Source: Roseburia sp.
GTDB taxonomy: Bacteria; Bacillota_A; Clostridia; Lachnospirales; Lachnospiraceae
Direction of reading: 5' to 3'
Assembly (NCBI GenBank): GCA_019411365.1
Contig: DXQT01000010.1
Location: 11,195 to 75,194, forward strand
DNA length: 64,000 nt
Shown: piece by piece, positions 36,949 through 46,625 of the stretch
Numbering within the stretch: position 1 is the stretch's first letter
Layout of the letters: the number at the start of each line of letters is the position of its first letter
Program-made: the position numbers and the translations under genes
Notes under the pieces: generated by a model
Seen by the model: only the letters and a program-made list of their open reading frames with translations
Database searches by the model: none
What the model was told of the DNA's origin: nothing

Positions 36949-37605
36949 TTAATTTTCATGCTGTCCGGTAATGGAATAGATCACCCACTCCGCAATATTG
37001 GTCGCATGGTCTCCGATACGCTCAAAATATTTTGCAACCATCAGCATATCCGTTGCCTGCTCCCCATTTTTTACATTCTCATTGATCTTTTTGATGAGCT
37101 GCTGTTTGAACTGGTTGAACAGATCATCCACCACATCATCTTCTTTGATGACCCAGTGTGCCATATCCATGTCTTTCTGCACGAATGCATCCACACTCTT
37201 GATGACCATGTCAGTTGTTTCTTTTGCCATTTCCTTGATCAGGTCAAGATTGATCGGATCCCCGGTTTCATAAGCGGCGTCCGCCATCAGTATCGTCATT
37301 TCCGAAATATCGGATGCATGATCCCCGATACGCTCCATATCCGTGATCATTTTCAGTGCTGCTGAGATCAGGCGGAGATCTTTTGCCACCGGCTGCTGCT
37401 GCAATAATAATTTCATGCAGAGGCTTTCAATATCGCGCTCCTGATGGTCGATCTCCTCATCAAAGCTGATCGCTTTCTGCGCTTTCTCCACATCCTGTCT
37501 GACCAGTGCCGAACATGCCATCTCGATCGCCTGCTCGATCAGGCTTCCCATCTCAATCAATTCATCGTTCAATACCTGAAGCTGTCTGTCAAATCTGTTT
37601 CTCAT
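36949..37605 (-). CDS. phoU: Phosphate-system regulator PhoU
   Basis: 218 residues, all helical, with the two PhoU repeats: DMERIGDHASDISEM near residue 80 and YFERIGDHATNIAEW near 190. PhoU links the Pst transporter to PhoR and signals phosphate sufficiency. The frame extends to 37701, but GGGAAG precedes the ATG at 37605, where family members start (MRNRFDRQL). It is the last gene of the pst operon, 92 bases after pstB. Confidence 0.95.
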   Translation of the reverse strand: MRNRFDRQLQVLNDELIEMGSLIEQAIEMACSALVRQDVEKAQKAISFDEEIDHQERDIESLCMKLLLQQQPVAKDLRLISAALKMITDMERIGDHASDISEMTILMADAAYETGDPINLDLIKEMAKETTDMVIKSVDAFVQKDMDMAHWVIKEDDVVDDLFNQFKQQLIKKINENVKNGEQATDMLMVAKYFERIGDHATNIAEWVIYSITGQHEN

Positions 37606-37697
37606 GATTTTCCACTTCCCTCTTTCTTTTCCTGTTATAGATTGCTCTACATTTCTACACTTTTTTCTGTATGTCATAACTGACCCAGCCCGCAGTA

Positions 37698-38450
37698 TCA
37701 TCCAAAACGTCCGGTGATGTAATCCTCTGTCCGCTTATCCTGCGGCACGGAGAATAACCGCTCTGTCTCACCCGACTCGATCACTTCCCCTAACAGGAAA
37801 AATACGGTCTTATCCGAGACACGGACTGCCTGCTGCATATTATGTGTTACCATAATAATCGTGTACTGTTTTTTCAGTTCAATGACAAGATCCTCGATCT
37901 TTGATGTTGAGATCGGGTCAAGTGCTGAGGTCGGCTCATCCATTAAGATGACTTCCGGGTTAACAGCAAGTGCCCTTGCGATACAAAGTCTCTGCTGCTG
38001 TCCACCGGACATGCCGAGCGCACTTTTTTTCAGACGATCCTTTACCTCATCCCAGATCGCCGCATCCCGCAGGGATTTCTCCACGATCTCATCCAACTTT
38101 GCCTTGGAGCGGATACCGTGTGTTCTTGGTCCATATGCGATATTGTCATAGATACTCATTGGAAACGGATTCGGTTTCTGGAATACCATTCCGACACGTT
38201 TTCTTAAAATGTTGACATCCATGCCGTTGTAAATATCCTCTCCATCCAAAAGAACACTGCCGGTGATCTTACATCCCTCGACCAGATCGTTCATTCTGTT
38301 TAAACTCTTCAAAAAGGTGGATTTTCCGCAGCCGCTCGGTCCGATAAATGCTGTAATCTCGTTCGATGCGATCGACATATTGATATTTTTTAGTGCATGA
38401 AAATCACCATAATATAAATCCAGGTTTGAAATTTTAAATTTTTCTGCCAT
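37698..38450 (-). CDS. pstB: Phosphate ABC transporter ATP-binding protein PstB
   Basis: 250 residues with Walker [14 protein letters not shown] near 38, Q-loop, signature [16 protein letters not shown] sequence near 150 (MSGGQQQRL) and Walker [14 protein letters not shown] near 170. It energises phosphate import through PstCA. The ATG at 38450 has GGAG six bases upstream; in-frame codons before it overlap the end of pstA. Confidence 0.97.
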   Translation of the reverse strand: MAEKFKISNLDLYYGDFHALKNINMSIASNEITAFIGPSGCGKSTFLKSLNRMNDLVEGCKITGSVLLDGEDIYNGMDVNILRKRVGMVFQKPNPFPMSIYDNIAYGPRTHGIRSKAKLDEIVEKSLRDAAIWDEVKDRLKKSALGMSGGQQQRLCIARALAVNPEVILMDEPTSALDPISTSKIEDLVIELKKQYTIIMVTHNMQQAVRVSDKTVFFLLGEVIESGETERLFSVPQDKRTEDYITGRFG

Positions 38451-38463
38451 TTTTTTCTCCATT

Positions 38464-39357
38464 CTACTGTTTCGGCGCTTCAAATTTTTTTGCGATCAGG
38501 GAGGATACCCCGTTGATGATCAGTACCACGATAAGAAGTACAACCGCCGTCGCATATGCCTCATTGGTATGCATACCCTCACGCGATAACGAATACATGT
38601 GGATCGCTAAGGTACGGCCGGAATCAAAAAATCCTGCAAGGTTTGCAACTGTACCTGATGTATAAATGAGTGCCGCCGTCTCTCCGACGATTCGCCCGAT
38701 CGCTAAGATAATGCCGGATAAAATACCCGGGATCGCACTCGGAAGCACAATTTTAAATATGGTACGCAGTTTTCCTGCGCCGAGTCCGAAACTTCCCTCA
38801 CGGAATGAATCCGGTACGCAAAGAAGTGCTTCCTCCGTCGTTCTCATGATGACCGGAAGTACCATGATCGCGAGTGTCGCCGCACCTGCCATCATTGAGT
38901 AGCCACATTTTAATGCCGTCACAAAAAATAACATACCGAACAGTCCGTAAATGATGGACGGAATGCCGGAAAGTGTCTCCGCCGTAACACGGATGATCCC
39001 AACCAGTTTGTTTCCTTTTTTAGCGTATTCTACGAGATAGATTGCCGCACCCACACCAAACGGTACGGATAACACAAGTGCCAGCACCGTCATAAAAAGT
39101 GTATTGATCATTGCCGGAAGCATCGACACGTTATCCGAATTATAAGTCCATGCAAACAGCGATGGTTTTAAATATGGGATACCGCGGATTAAAATATAGC
39201 CCACCAGAAATACCAGGACACCCACGGTCAGCACTGCTGCGACAAGTACTAAAAGCAGCAATACGAATGAACCCGGATGTTTCGTATATGATTTGATCTT
39301 ATCTTTGAAAGACTGCTGATTGATCGCAGCAATCTCAGTTTCCATATGTTTTTCCAT
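38464..39357 (-). CDS. pstA: Phosphate ABC transporter permease PstA
   Basis: 297 residues with six membrane helices and the permease EAA-type loop near [20 protein letters not shown] (about 185-205). Cytoplasmic N-terminal extension of about 30 residues. It pairs with PstC to form the phosphate channel. GGGGAG precedes the start; pstC ends 15 bases upstream. Confidence 0.95.
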   Translation of the reverse strand: MEKHMETEIAAINQQSFKDKIKSYTKHPGSFVLLLLVLVAAVLTVGVLVFLVGYILIRGIPYLKPSLFAWTYNSDNVSMLPAMINTLFMTVLALVLSVPFGVGAAIYLVEYAKKGNKLVGIIRVTAETLSGIPSIIYGLFGMLFFVTALKCGYSMMAGAATLAIMVLPVIMRTTEEALLCVPDSFREGSFGLGAGKLRTIFKIVLPSAIPGILSGIILAIGRIVGETAALIYTSGTVANLAGFFDSGRTLAIHMYSLSREGMHTNEAYATAVVLLIVVLIINGVSSLIAKKFEAPKQ

Positions 39358-39372
39358 CTTAATCTCCCCTTT

Positions 39373-40227
39373 CTAATTGTCCTTTGTGCGTCTTTTTAAA
39401 ATAGAGAAAGAGACATTGATGATGAGGATAAACACAAACAGTACCACACCGGTTGCGATCAGTGCTTCTCTGTGAAGATCCGTTGCGTATCCCATTTCCA
39501 TTACAATATTTGCCGTTAAGGTACGGACACCTTTAAAAATACTCGATGGAACCCGCGCCTGGTTTCCGGCTACCATCATAACTGCCATCGTCTCACCGAT
39601 TGCACGTCCGACACCGAGCACGACTGCTGCCATGATACCGGATTTTGCTGCCGGAACGATCACGGTAAAAACACTTCTCTCATGGGTTGCTCCAAGTGCA
39701 AGTGCCCCCTCGTAATAGCTGTTTTCCACCGCACGGATCGCAGACTCTGACACACCGATAATGGTCGGCAGGATCATGATTCCAAGCAGGATCGAAGCGG
39801 TTAAGATACTGTTTCCATTTCCTTTAAAATGTTCTCTGATAAACGGCACCAATACGACCAGACCGAAAAATCCATATACAATAGAAGGGATGCCTGCTAA
39901 GAGATCCACGATCGGTTTTAAAATGCGGTACAGTTTTTCCGGACAGAAGCGGGCCATAAAGATTGACATCAGTATTCCAACCGGGACTCCGATTAAAAGT
40001 GCTCCTCCGGTTACATAAATACTTCCTAAGATCATCGGAAAGATTCCGAATATATTATTGGTCGGTTTCCATACTTTTCCCGACAAAAACTGCCATACAC
40101 CGATTTTCTGCATTGCCGGAAATCCGTTTGCAAACAAGAACACACAGATTAAGGCTACCGCGATAATGGATATGACTGCCGTAAAGAGGAAAACGCCTTC
40201 CATTACTTTTTCTTTAATATGATTCAT
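39373..40227 (-). CDS. pstC: Phosphate ABC transporter permease PstC
   Basis: 284 residues with six membrane helices and the permease loop YYEGALALGATHERSVFTV near 170-190. It is the second channel subunit of the Pst importer. It lies downstream of pstS after a strong intercistronic hairpin, an arrangement that usually lets the binding protein be made in excess. Confidence 0.95.
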   Translation of the reverse strand: MNHIKEKVMEGVFLFTAVISIIAVALICVFLFANGFPAMQKIGVWQFLSGKVWKPTNNIFGIFPMILGSIYVTGGALLIGVPVGILMSIFMARFCPEKLYRILKPIVDLLAGIPSIVYGFFGLVVLVPFIREHFKGNGNSILTASILLGIMILPTIIGVSESAIRAVENSYYEGALALGATHERSVFTVIVPAAKSGIMAAVVLGVGRAIGETMAVMMVAGNQARVPSSIFKGVRTLTANIVMEMGYATDLHREALIATGVVLFVFILIINVSFSILKRRTKDN

Positions 40228-40269
40228 TATTTTTCTCCAGACTGATAAAAAGTTGTGTACGTTATTTAT

Positions 40270-40308
40270 GTAAAGACCGGCAGAGTAACTGTCTCTCCCG
40301 GTCTTTAC
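40270..40308 (-). other. Intercistronic stem-loop between pstS and pstC
   Basis: GTAAAGACCGG and CCGGTCTTTAC form a perfect 11-bp stem around a 17-base loop. There is no T-tract, so it more likely protects the pstS mRNA 3' end or partly attenuates pstCAB-phoU. Confidence 0.65.
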
Positions 40309-40362
40309 CTGATGTTTTATAATAAGGAATTCTATGAAATATGTTGTTTGTATCTGTCTGTA

Positions 40363-41382
40363 TTACTCTGTAACGCCATCCCAGGATGTGATTTCGCCTG
40401 TGTAGATGCCTTTGACCGTATCTTTGGAAAGATCTGCAGTCGGGTTGTCGTTGTTTACGATGACTGCGATACCATCCATTGCAATCACGGCTGCTGTTAA
40501 GCCGCCCTCTGTCTCAGAATCTTTTAATTCACGGGAAGCCATACCGATATCACAGGTTCCATCCATAGCTGCTGTCATACCTGTGGTAGAATCGCTTTCC
40601 TGGATCTCGATCTCTGCACCGCTGTTGACTGCGACATATGCCTCTTTTAATTTTTCCATAACAGGTGTTACGGAAGAAGATCCTGCTACAACAACTTTTC
40701 CGCTTGCGCCGTTTGACTCGAATGCTGCTGCACCGTCATCTACCGGGATGTATTTATTATCAGAAATAACTGCCTGTCCGTCTGCACTCATGATAAAGTT
40801 GATAAAATCCTGTGCCACATCGCTTGGTGTTCCTTTGGTTGCAATATTAAATGGTCTTGCGATCGTGTAATCTCCGCTCTTGATATTATCTACGGTAGCT
40901 TCTGCTCCATCGATGGAAACTGCTTTTACACTGTCGTTTAGGGAACCAAGTGATACATATCCGATGGAGTATTCATCACCTGAAACTGTTGTTAACATAA
41001 CGTCGGTACTGTTTGTGATGATTGCTTCATCGGTTGTATTATCAATTTTCTCACCGGCATCATTTTTCTCTTCCACACCGAACAGCTCGATGAATGCTCC
41101 TCTTGTACCGGAACCATCCTCACGGGATACAACGTTGATGTACTCGCTGTTGTCAAAATCTCCGGTTGCTGCTGATGCTGAATTTGCAGCTGTCGTATCT
41201 GGTGTAACATCTGCTGACTGATCTGCTGAACTGTCCGCTGCATCTGCACTTGCATCTGTATTTGTATCTGCTCCGGCATTTGCACTTGCATTTCCACTTG
41301 CATTTCCACTGTTACCACAGCCTGCGATCATGCTGGCTGCCATCATACCTGTTAATAACATACACATTACTTTCTTTTTCAT
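40363..41382 (-). CDS. pstS: Phosphate-binding lipoprotein PstS
   Basis: 339 residues. A lipoprotein signal ends at the lipobox IAGC near residue 21, followed by an Asn/Ala/Ser/Asp-rich linker to about 70. The binding domain has EDGSGTRGAFIELFG near 90, typical of PstS (phosphate-contacting SGTR), and VVAGSSSVTPVMEKL near 235, which resembles the TSPVT/SSTV loop. In this family the two halves are permuted relative to the E. coli protein. It captures phosphate outside the membrane. The ATG at 41382 has GAGAGG upstream; the open frame before it starts with a TTG inside the leader. Confidence 0.94.
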   Translation of the reverse strand: MKKKVMCMLLTGMMAASMIAGCGNSGNASGNASANAGADTNTDASADAADSSADQSADVTPDTTAANSASAATGDFDNSEYINVVSREDGSGTRGAFIELFGVEEKNDAGEKIDNTTDEAIITNSTDVMLTTVSGDEYSIGYVSLGSLNDSVKAVSIDGAEATVDNIKSGDYTIARPFNIATKGTPSDVAQDFINFIMSADGQAVISDNKYIPVDDGAAAFESNGASGKVVVAGSSSVTPVMEKLKEAYVAVNSGAEIEIQESDSTTGMTAAMDGTCDIGMASRELKDSETEGGLTAAVIAMDGIAVIVNNDNPTADLSKDTVKGIYTGEITSWDGVTE

Positions 41383-41474
41383 TTTCTTAATCCTCTCTTT
41401 TTTCAATTTGCAGGGCGTCCATCCTGCTGTTTTCTTTTCATTTCCTTTTGACAGTTTTTACTTTACGGCACTTA

Positions 41475-41525
41475 TGTAAAATACATGAGAGAGGTTTGGT
41501 AAAATGTATGTAAAATAATGGTAAA
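41475..41525 (-). promoter_or_regulatory. PhoP-box array before pstS
   Basis: Hexamers TTTACC (41520-41525), TTTACA (41509-41514) and TTTACC (41498-41503) lie at exact 11-bp spacing on the minus strand, with a fourth TTTACA at 41475-41480. This fills most of the gap between ppk and pstS. Confidence 0.8.
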
Positions 41526-41533
41526 CGTTTCGC

Positions 41534-43579
41534 TTACTTTTCCGTATTTTCCGCCTGCTGATAACTCATAGCAAAAAAATACTCCTGGGAATTCAGCTTT
41601 ACATCCGAATCTGTCACTCTCGAATAATTACCGTCACTGCCGAGTTCCCTTGCTTTTACATTGTCTTTTAACATCAGGTGAAACATAGCCATAATGCGCT
41701 CTTTGATCGCCTTATCCCAGATCGGTGCTGCAACCTCAACACGCTTTGTTGTATTTCTGGTCATAAAATCCGCAGATGCAATATAAACTTTTGCGTCTTC
41801 CTCATCTGCTCCAAACAGATATATTCTGGAATGCTCTAAATACCGTCCGACAATACTGATCACCCGGATATTTTCCGTATATCCTTCCACGCCCGGAATC
41901 AGGCAGCAGATTCCACGGATGATCAGTTCTATTTTTACACCGGCTTTTGATGCCTCGACTAGTTTGTCAATGATGACCTTATCTGTCAGGGCATTCATTT
42001 TTGCTCCGACATAAGCCGGTTTTCCTGCTTTTGCTTTTGCGATTTCCTCATCGATCATTACAATTATCTTACTCTGCAGACACTTCGGTGCCACCAGAAG
42101 ATATTTCGTTTTCTCCACGAGCTGCTCTAAACAGAGAGCATGAAAAACTTCTGCTGACTCCTCGCCGATTTTTTCATTTGCAGTCATAACAGATAGATCT
42201 GTGTATAATTTCGCCGTCTTTTCATTATAATTACCGGTTCCAATCTGCGTGATATGACGAATCTCGCCGTCTTTTTTGTAGGTGATCTGACAGAGTTTCG
42301 AATGCACTTTGATATGGTCGATACCGTAAATAATGCGGCAGCCTGCATCCTCTAACCGTCTTGACCATTCAATATTATTTTCTTCATCAAACCGGGCACG
42401 CAATTCTACCAGCACAACAACTTCTTTTCCGTTCTCGGCAGCATCGATTAAAGCCTCTACGATCTGTGAATTTTTTGCCACACGATAAAGTGTCATGCGG
42501 ATGGATACAACTCTCTCATCCTCGCCAGCTTCTTTCAAAAGTCTTATAAAAGGCTTCATGCTCTCATATGGAAAACTTAAAAACCAGTCTTTTTCTTCGA
42601 TCTGGTCGATCACAGGCAGATCATTGCGGATGCATGCCGGCTGCTGCGGCACTCTCTTTTCAAAAAACAGTTCTCTTTTTTCTCTCAGAGAATCCTGGAT
42701 TTGCGAAAAAAATGATAACTCTAATGGTGCCTCCGAAAAGTAAACCTGGTCTGCTCCAATTCCAAGTTCTTTGCGCAGATTTTCAATGATCGTCACATCC
42801 AGCACCCGGCTGTGTTCCAGTTTTACCGGGCAGAGTCTGCGTCTGGTGCGGATCAGTTTCTCCATGGAATCCCGGTAGTCAAGATCCTCATCATAAAACG
42901 CTTCATCCACATCAATGTCCGCATTGCGGATGATACGGATCAGTGATTTGCTTTTTACTGTATACCGTTCAAACACCAGTGGCAGAAAATGAAGGATCAG
43001 TTCTTCCACCAGCATATAGCGCTCTTTTCCTGAAGGAACTTTGATCAGGCGTTCAAACACTTCATTGCTGCATGGGATAATTCCAAGCTTTTCTCCATTT
43101 TTTGTTCCAAGCACAACAACTGCATAGATTTCCTTATTTTTCAAAAATGGAAATGGCTGTTTTTTTCCAATTACCTGTGGGGATAACAAAGGCATCAGCG
43201 CCTCCTTAAAATAATGCTCCAGAAAAACTTTATCGTCCGGCTGCATATCTGCAAAACTTAAGAGTTCTACCCCCTCCGCTTTCAAAAGCTGCATATAATT
43301 CCTGTACACCAGATCTTTCTGTTCCGACAAGATTCTTGCCGCATCAAAAATCGCCGCAAGCTGTTCCTTTGCTGTCATTTTTGTTTTGTTATCATGTGCT
43401 GTCTTATCCACATGCATCTGATCGTGAAGTGATCCGACTCTCACCATAAAAAATTCATCCAGATTGCTCTGAAAAATAGATAAGAAAGACATGCGCTCAC
43501 ACAGCGGCACGAATGGATCCGCTGCCTCCTCCAGCACACGCTCATTAAATTTTAACCATGATAATTCCCTGTTTTCCAA
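41534..43579 (-). CDS. ppk1: Polyphosphate kinase 1, apparent frameshift at codon 5
   Basis: The open frame encodes about 681 residues from a TTG and covers all PPK1 domains: the N-terminal NRELSWLKFNERVLEEA, the autophosphorylated-His region HIKVHSKLCQI near 430, NYNEKTAKLYTDLSV, and the second His region YLEHSRIYLFG near 580. PPK1 makes polyphosphate from ATP. The expected start is the ATG at 43600-43602 with GGAGG upstream, but that ATG is out of frame: one extra A in the A7 run at about 43587-43593 would give MAEKKQKYLENRELSW, the normal N-terminus. The TTG itself has no ribosome site. Sequencing error, phase variation or slippage are all possible. Confidence 0.88.
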   Translation of the reverse strand: MENRELSWLKFNERVLEEAADPFVPLCERMSFLSIFQSNLDEFFMVRVGSLHDQMHVDKTAHDNKTKMTAKEQLAAIFDAARILSEQKDLVYRNYMQLLKAEGVELLSFADMQPDDKVFLEHYFKEALMPLLSPQVIGKKQPFPFLKNKEIYAVVVLGTKNGEKLGIIPCSNEVFERLIKVPSGKERYMLVEELILHFLPLVFERYTVKSKSLIRIIRNADIDVDEAFYDEDLDYRDSMEKLIRTRRRLCPVKLEHSRVLDVTIIENLRKELGIGADQVYFSEAPLELSFFSQIQDSLREKRELFFEKRVPQQPACIRNDLPVIDQIEEKDWFLSFPYESMKPFIRLLKEAGEDERVVSIRMTLYRVAKNSQIVEALIDAAENGKEVVVLVELRARFDEENNIEWSRRLEDAGCRIIYGIDHIKVHSKLCQITYKKDGEIRHITQIGTGNYNEKTAKLYTDLSVMTANEKIGEESAEVFHALCLEQLVEKTKYLLVAPKCLQSKIIVMIDEEIAKAKAGKPAYVGAKMNALTDKVIIDKLVEASKAGVKIELIIRGICCLIPGVEGYTENIRVISIVGRYLEHSRIYLFGADEEDAKVYIASADFMTRNTTKRVEVAAPIWDKAIKERIMAMFHLMLKDNVKARELGSDGNYSRVTDSDVKLNSQEYFFAMSYQQAENTEK

Positions 43580-43623
43580 ATATTTTTGTTTTTTTCTGCC
43601 ATCCTCTTTTCCTCCGTTGCTTT

Positions 43624-44319
43624 TTACATCTTTTCAATCTGTCTGCGCAGTTCTAACATCTGATTGTCAACTTTTGCAATCACATCCGAGTAATCTTTTG
43701 TTTCACGCTCCACATTTTCAATCTGTCCTGCGCTCTTCTTATAACACATCTGATTGTCAAGCTCAGCCCAGTAGTCCATTGCAAATGACCGGATCTGAAT
43801 CTCCACCCGGATCTTTGTTGTTTTCTCTAAATAGGTAACCGGGACCTCCACAATCAGATGAATACTCTGATAACCGCTCTTTTTGGGATTTTTTACATAA
43901 TCCTTCTCTTTGATCAGGGTAATATCCTTTTGCTTTTTTATATAATCCGCCACGCGGTATATATCATCACAGAAAAAACAGACAACACGGATGCCTGCGA
44001 TATCGTTTAAAGTGGTCACTGCTGCCTGAAATGTTACTTCTCTTCCTTTTCGCATCAGCTTTTTTGCAATACTGTCCGTCTGTTTGATCCGTCCCGTCAT
44101 AGTACGAATAACCTGACGGCCAAATTGCTCCGTCAGGTCCGCATTGATCATTTTTAATTTTGCCTGCACCACATCCATCGCATATGCGTAAGAAAGTCTT
44201 ACCATAGGTGCTTCGATCTGTTCTTTTAATTGTTTTTCCATGAGCAAGGTATCTGCTCCCGCTAAAGTCTCTTTTATTCCTATGCGTTTTTTCTGATTTT
44301 TAGAATCTTTCTTCGGCAA
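43624..44319 (-). CDS. Small alarmone synthetase (RelQ/YjbM type (p)ppGpp synthetase)
   Basis: 231 residues of the RelA/SpoT synthetase domain without HD hydrolase, ACT or TGS domains. Motifs: NDIAGIRVVCFFCDDIYRV near 110, KKSGYQSIHLIVEVP near 155 and EIQIRSFAMDYWAELDNQM near 180. Such enzymes make (p)ppGpp from GTP/GDP and ATP. The start is a TTG with GGAG 9-10 bases upstream, inside the end of the MFS gene (20-base overlap). ppk follows closely. Position in a Pho-box operon suggests induction by phosphate limitation (inference). Confidence 0.92.
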   Translation of the reverse strand: MPKKDSKNQKKRIGIKETLAGADTLLMEKQLKEQIEAPMVRLSYAYAMDVVQAKLKMINADLTEQFGRQVIRTMTGRIKQTDSIAKKLMRKGREVTFQAAVTTLNDIAGIRVVCFFCDDIYRVADYIKKQKDITLIKEKDYVKNPKKSGYQSIHLIVEVPVTYLEKTTKIRVEIQIRSFAMDYWAELDNQMCYKKSAGQIENVERETKDYSDVIAKVDNQMLELRRQIEKM

Positions 44320-45643
44320 AATCCATATCTCCTATTTCGTAATCGTTTTCGTTTTCATCTTCATCCTCATACTCATCTTCATCCTCATTGATAAATGCCC
44401 GTTTCACCCTATGCACCGGTCCTGCCTGAAGTTTAAAGACAATAAACCCGATCACAAACATTGCTGCGATCACAATCACACCCGCTTTTGAAGTATGAAA
44501 AATCTGCGTGGAAATTCCCATGAGCATTGTTCCCATAAAGGATGCTCCTTTTCCAAAAATATCAAAAATGCCAAAATACTCACTTGATTTTTCCTTTGGT
44601 ATAATCTTTGCATAATAAGAACGTGACAATGCCTGGATTGCTCCCTGAAATACACCAACAAATGTTGCCATTACCCAGAATTTCCATGCCGCATCCAGCC
44701 AGAGTGCATAGATGGCAACCAGGAAATATGCTCCAATGCAGACAGTGATCAGATGGGACGTCTCAAATTTCTGTGCCAGTTTGCCAAAAACAATGGCACA
44801 CGGAAACGCAACAATCTGTGTCAGAAGCAACGCAAGAAGAAGGCTTGTATCACTGATTCCAACATCTTTGCCGTAAGAAGTCGCCATCTCAATGATCGTG
44901 TATACACCATCTATATAGAAGAAAAATGCAACGAGGAAGAGAAACACCTTTTTATCATTTCTGATCTCACCGCACACGGTTCCAAGTCTTTTTACGGTTT
45001 CCTTTACACCGTTTGTCTTTGTCTCCATATAATAGTTCTGCTTATAATTTTTTAAGAGCGGGATTGTGACAACTGCCCACCATAAGGCATTGATGATAAA
45101 TGCTCCTGCTGTCGCTACCGTACCGCTGATTCCAATATAATCCGCTCCAAAAATCAATGCCAGACTGACAACAAAAGGCACACAGCTTCCTATATATCCC
45201 CATGCGTATCCCTGGGATGACACGTCATCCATGCGCTCATCCGTCGTCACATCCACGAGCATAGAATCATAAAAAATAAGGCTGCCGGAAAACCCGACTT
45301 TGGTGATCACAAATACAACCAGAAATAAAATGGCACTTTTCGGAAGTGCAAGTGCGGCACACCCAAGAACACCGATCAGCATAAACAGCGTAAATAAAGG
45401 TTTTTTCCGGTTCTTTCCATCTGCAACCGTTCCGAGCACCGGCCCTAATATTGCCACGATCAAAGTGGAAATAGAGATCGCATAGCTTAAATATGCGGTG
45501 GAGTCCGAAGCGGATATGCCATTTCCGGCTGCCATGTTTTTAAAATAGATCGGTATGATCGTGGACACTAAAAGCGCAAAGGCAGAGTTGCCTACATCGT
45601 ACATTACCCAGTATTTTTCAAGTTTATTTAATTTCTGTTTCAT
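44300..45643 (-). CDS. MFS transporter, UMF1/Atg22-like
   Basis: 447 residues with about eleven to twelve membrane helices. It opens KLEKYWVMYDVGNSAFALLV, the typical start of the UMF1 family (YDxxNSAF). The C-terminal 30 residues are a highly acidic tail of Glu/Asp (EDEDEYEDEDENEND). The substrate is unknown; in this setting an organophosphate or a glycerophosphodiester is plausible but unproven. AGGAGGG precedes the ATG at 45643, which lies inside the end of the upstream hydrolase gene (20-base overlap). The open frame runs to 45817 but has no ribosome site there. Confidence 0.88.
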   Translation of the reverse strand: MKQKLNKLEKYWVMYDVGNSAFALLVSTIIPIYFKNMAAGNGISASDSTAYLSYAISISTLIVAILGPVLGTVADGKNRKKPLFTLFMLIGVLGCAALALPKSAILFLVVFVITKVGFSGSLIFYDSMLVDVTTDERMDDVSSQGYAWGYIGSCVPFVVSLALIFGADYIGISGTVATAGAFIINALWWAVVTIPLLKNYKQNYYMETKTNGVKETVKRLGTVCGEIRNDKKVFLFLVAFFFYIDGVYTIIEMATSYGKDVGISDTSLLLALLLTQIVAFPCAIVFGKLAQKFETSHLITVCIGAYFLVAIYALWLDAAWKFWVMATFVGVFQGAIQALSRSYYAKIIPKEKSSEYFGIFDIFGKGASFMGTMLMGISTQIFHTSKAGVIVIAAMFVIGFIVFKLQAGPVHRVKRAFINEDEDEYEDEDENENDYEIGDMDFAEERF

Positions 45644-46625
45644 GTTTTTCCCTCCTGTTTTGCAGGATAAAATCAAAGATCTCCTGATAATATCTGCACC
45701 TGGTCTGATAGTCCGCATTAAAAATTTCATGTTTGGAAGCCGGCATGCAGACAAGCGCTGCCGTCTCCACACGATTTTCAAAAACTGCGATCGCACGATT
45801 ATCCACCATTTGGTCATTCCCTGCTATAAAGATCAAAACCGGAATTTTAATCCGCTCCAGATTCTTTTTCCGCATCAGCGTTTCTGTTGCACGCATCGCT
45901 GCCAAAAGCCATCCATAAGTACTGCCATTGGTCTGATATCTGGAATTTTTCAGCCTCTTTTCAAAAATATAATCATAGCGCTCTCTTGAAATACAGCTGC
46001 TGTGTTCAAAATCCGGCCTGCTGTCAAACCCTGTCTGTCCCGCTGCATAACGTTCACCTCTTTTGGTTCTCACATAAAAATCAGCTGTCATTTTTGCCAC
46101 CCACCACGGATACTTTCCGGTCTGCATCCGAAACATCGGTGAAGAAAGGATTGCACGTTCAAATACTTTCGGATGTTCCTCGATATAACGCGCCGCGACC
46201 GCACCGCCCATGGAATGTGCAAATAAGATGCGGTGCCGCTCCATCCGGTAATTCATTTTTTTCATAAAGCAGTCCAGATCTTTGATATAATCTTCAAAAT
46301 CACGGATATATACTTTCTGGTCATCCGAAACCTCACGTTCTGAATAGCCGTGCCCGCGGTGTTCTAAGATATAAACGGAACAGCCCTGCTGCAGAAAATA
46401 ATAAATAACCTCGTTATATTTTTCTGCAAACTCGCTGAATCCATGTGAGATCACAATACAGGTATCCGCCCCCGCTGCCAGATATTGCTGATAAAAAATG
46501 GCCGCCCCGTCATAACTGTGAAAATAAGCATACTTCTGGCATTGCTTCAGGTACGGTTCCACCAGATTTTTCTGCCAGGTCAGATACCCTTCGTCTGCAA
46601 AATACAGACTGCCTGCCGCATTCAT
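45624..46625 (-). CDS. Alpha/beta hydrolase, monoacylglycerol lipase/lysophospholipase-like
   Basis: 333 residues without a signal peptide. Typical features: oxyanion-hole HGFSEFAEKY near residue 60, EHRGHGYSE near 90, nucleophile elbow FAHSMGGAVAARY near 140, acid AGNDQMVDNRA near 265 and His in SKHEIFN near 300. It resembles monoglyceride lipases and lysophospholipase L2 (PldB). It overlaps the GDPD gene by 4 bases (ATGA), so translation is coupled. Together they could deacylate phospholipid products and then release glycerol-3-phosphate. Confidence 0.9.
   Translation of the reverse strand: MNAAGSLYFADEGYLTWQKNLVEPYLKQCQKYAYFHSYDGAAIFYQQYLAAGADTCIVISHGFSEFAEKYNEVIYYFLQQGCSVYILEHRGHGYSEREVSDDQKVYIRDFEDYIKDLDCFMKKMNYRMERHRILFAHSMGGAVAARYIEEHPKVFERAILSSPMFRMQTGKYPWWVAKMTADFYVRTKRGERYAAGQTGFDSRPDFEHSSCISRERYDYIFEKRLKNSRYQTNGSTYGWLLAAMRATETLMRKKNLERIKIPVLIFIAGNDQMVDNRAIAVFENRVETAALVCMPASKHEIFNADYQTRCRYYQEIFDFILQNRREKHETEIK

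Noticed and set aside
45644..45817. N-terminal extension of the MFS transporter frame
   Set aside because: It lies inside the hydrolase gene, has no ribosome site, and the UMF1 start motif begins at 45643.
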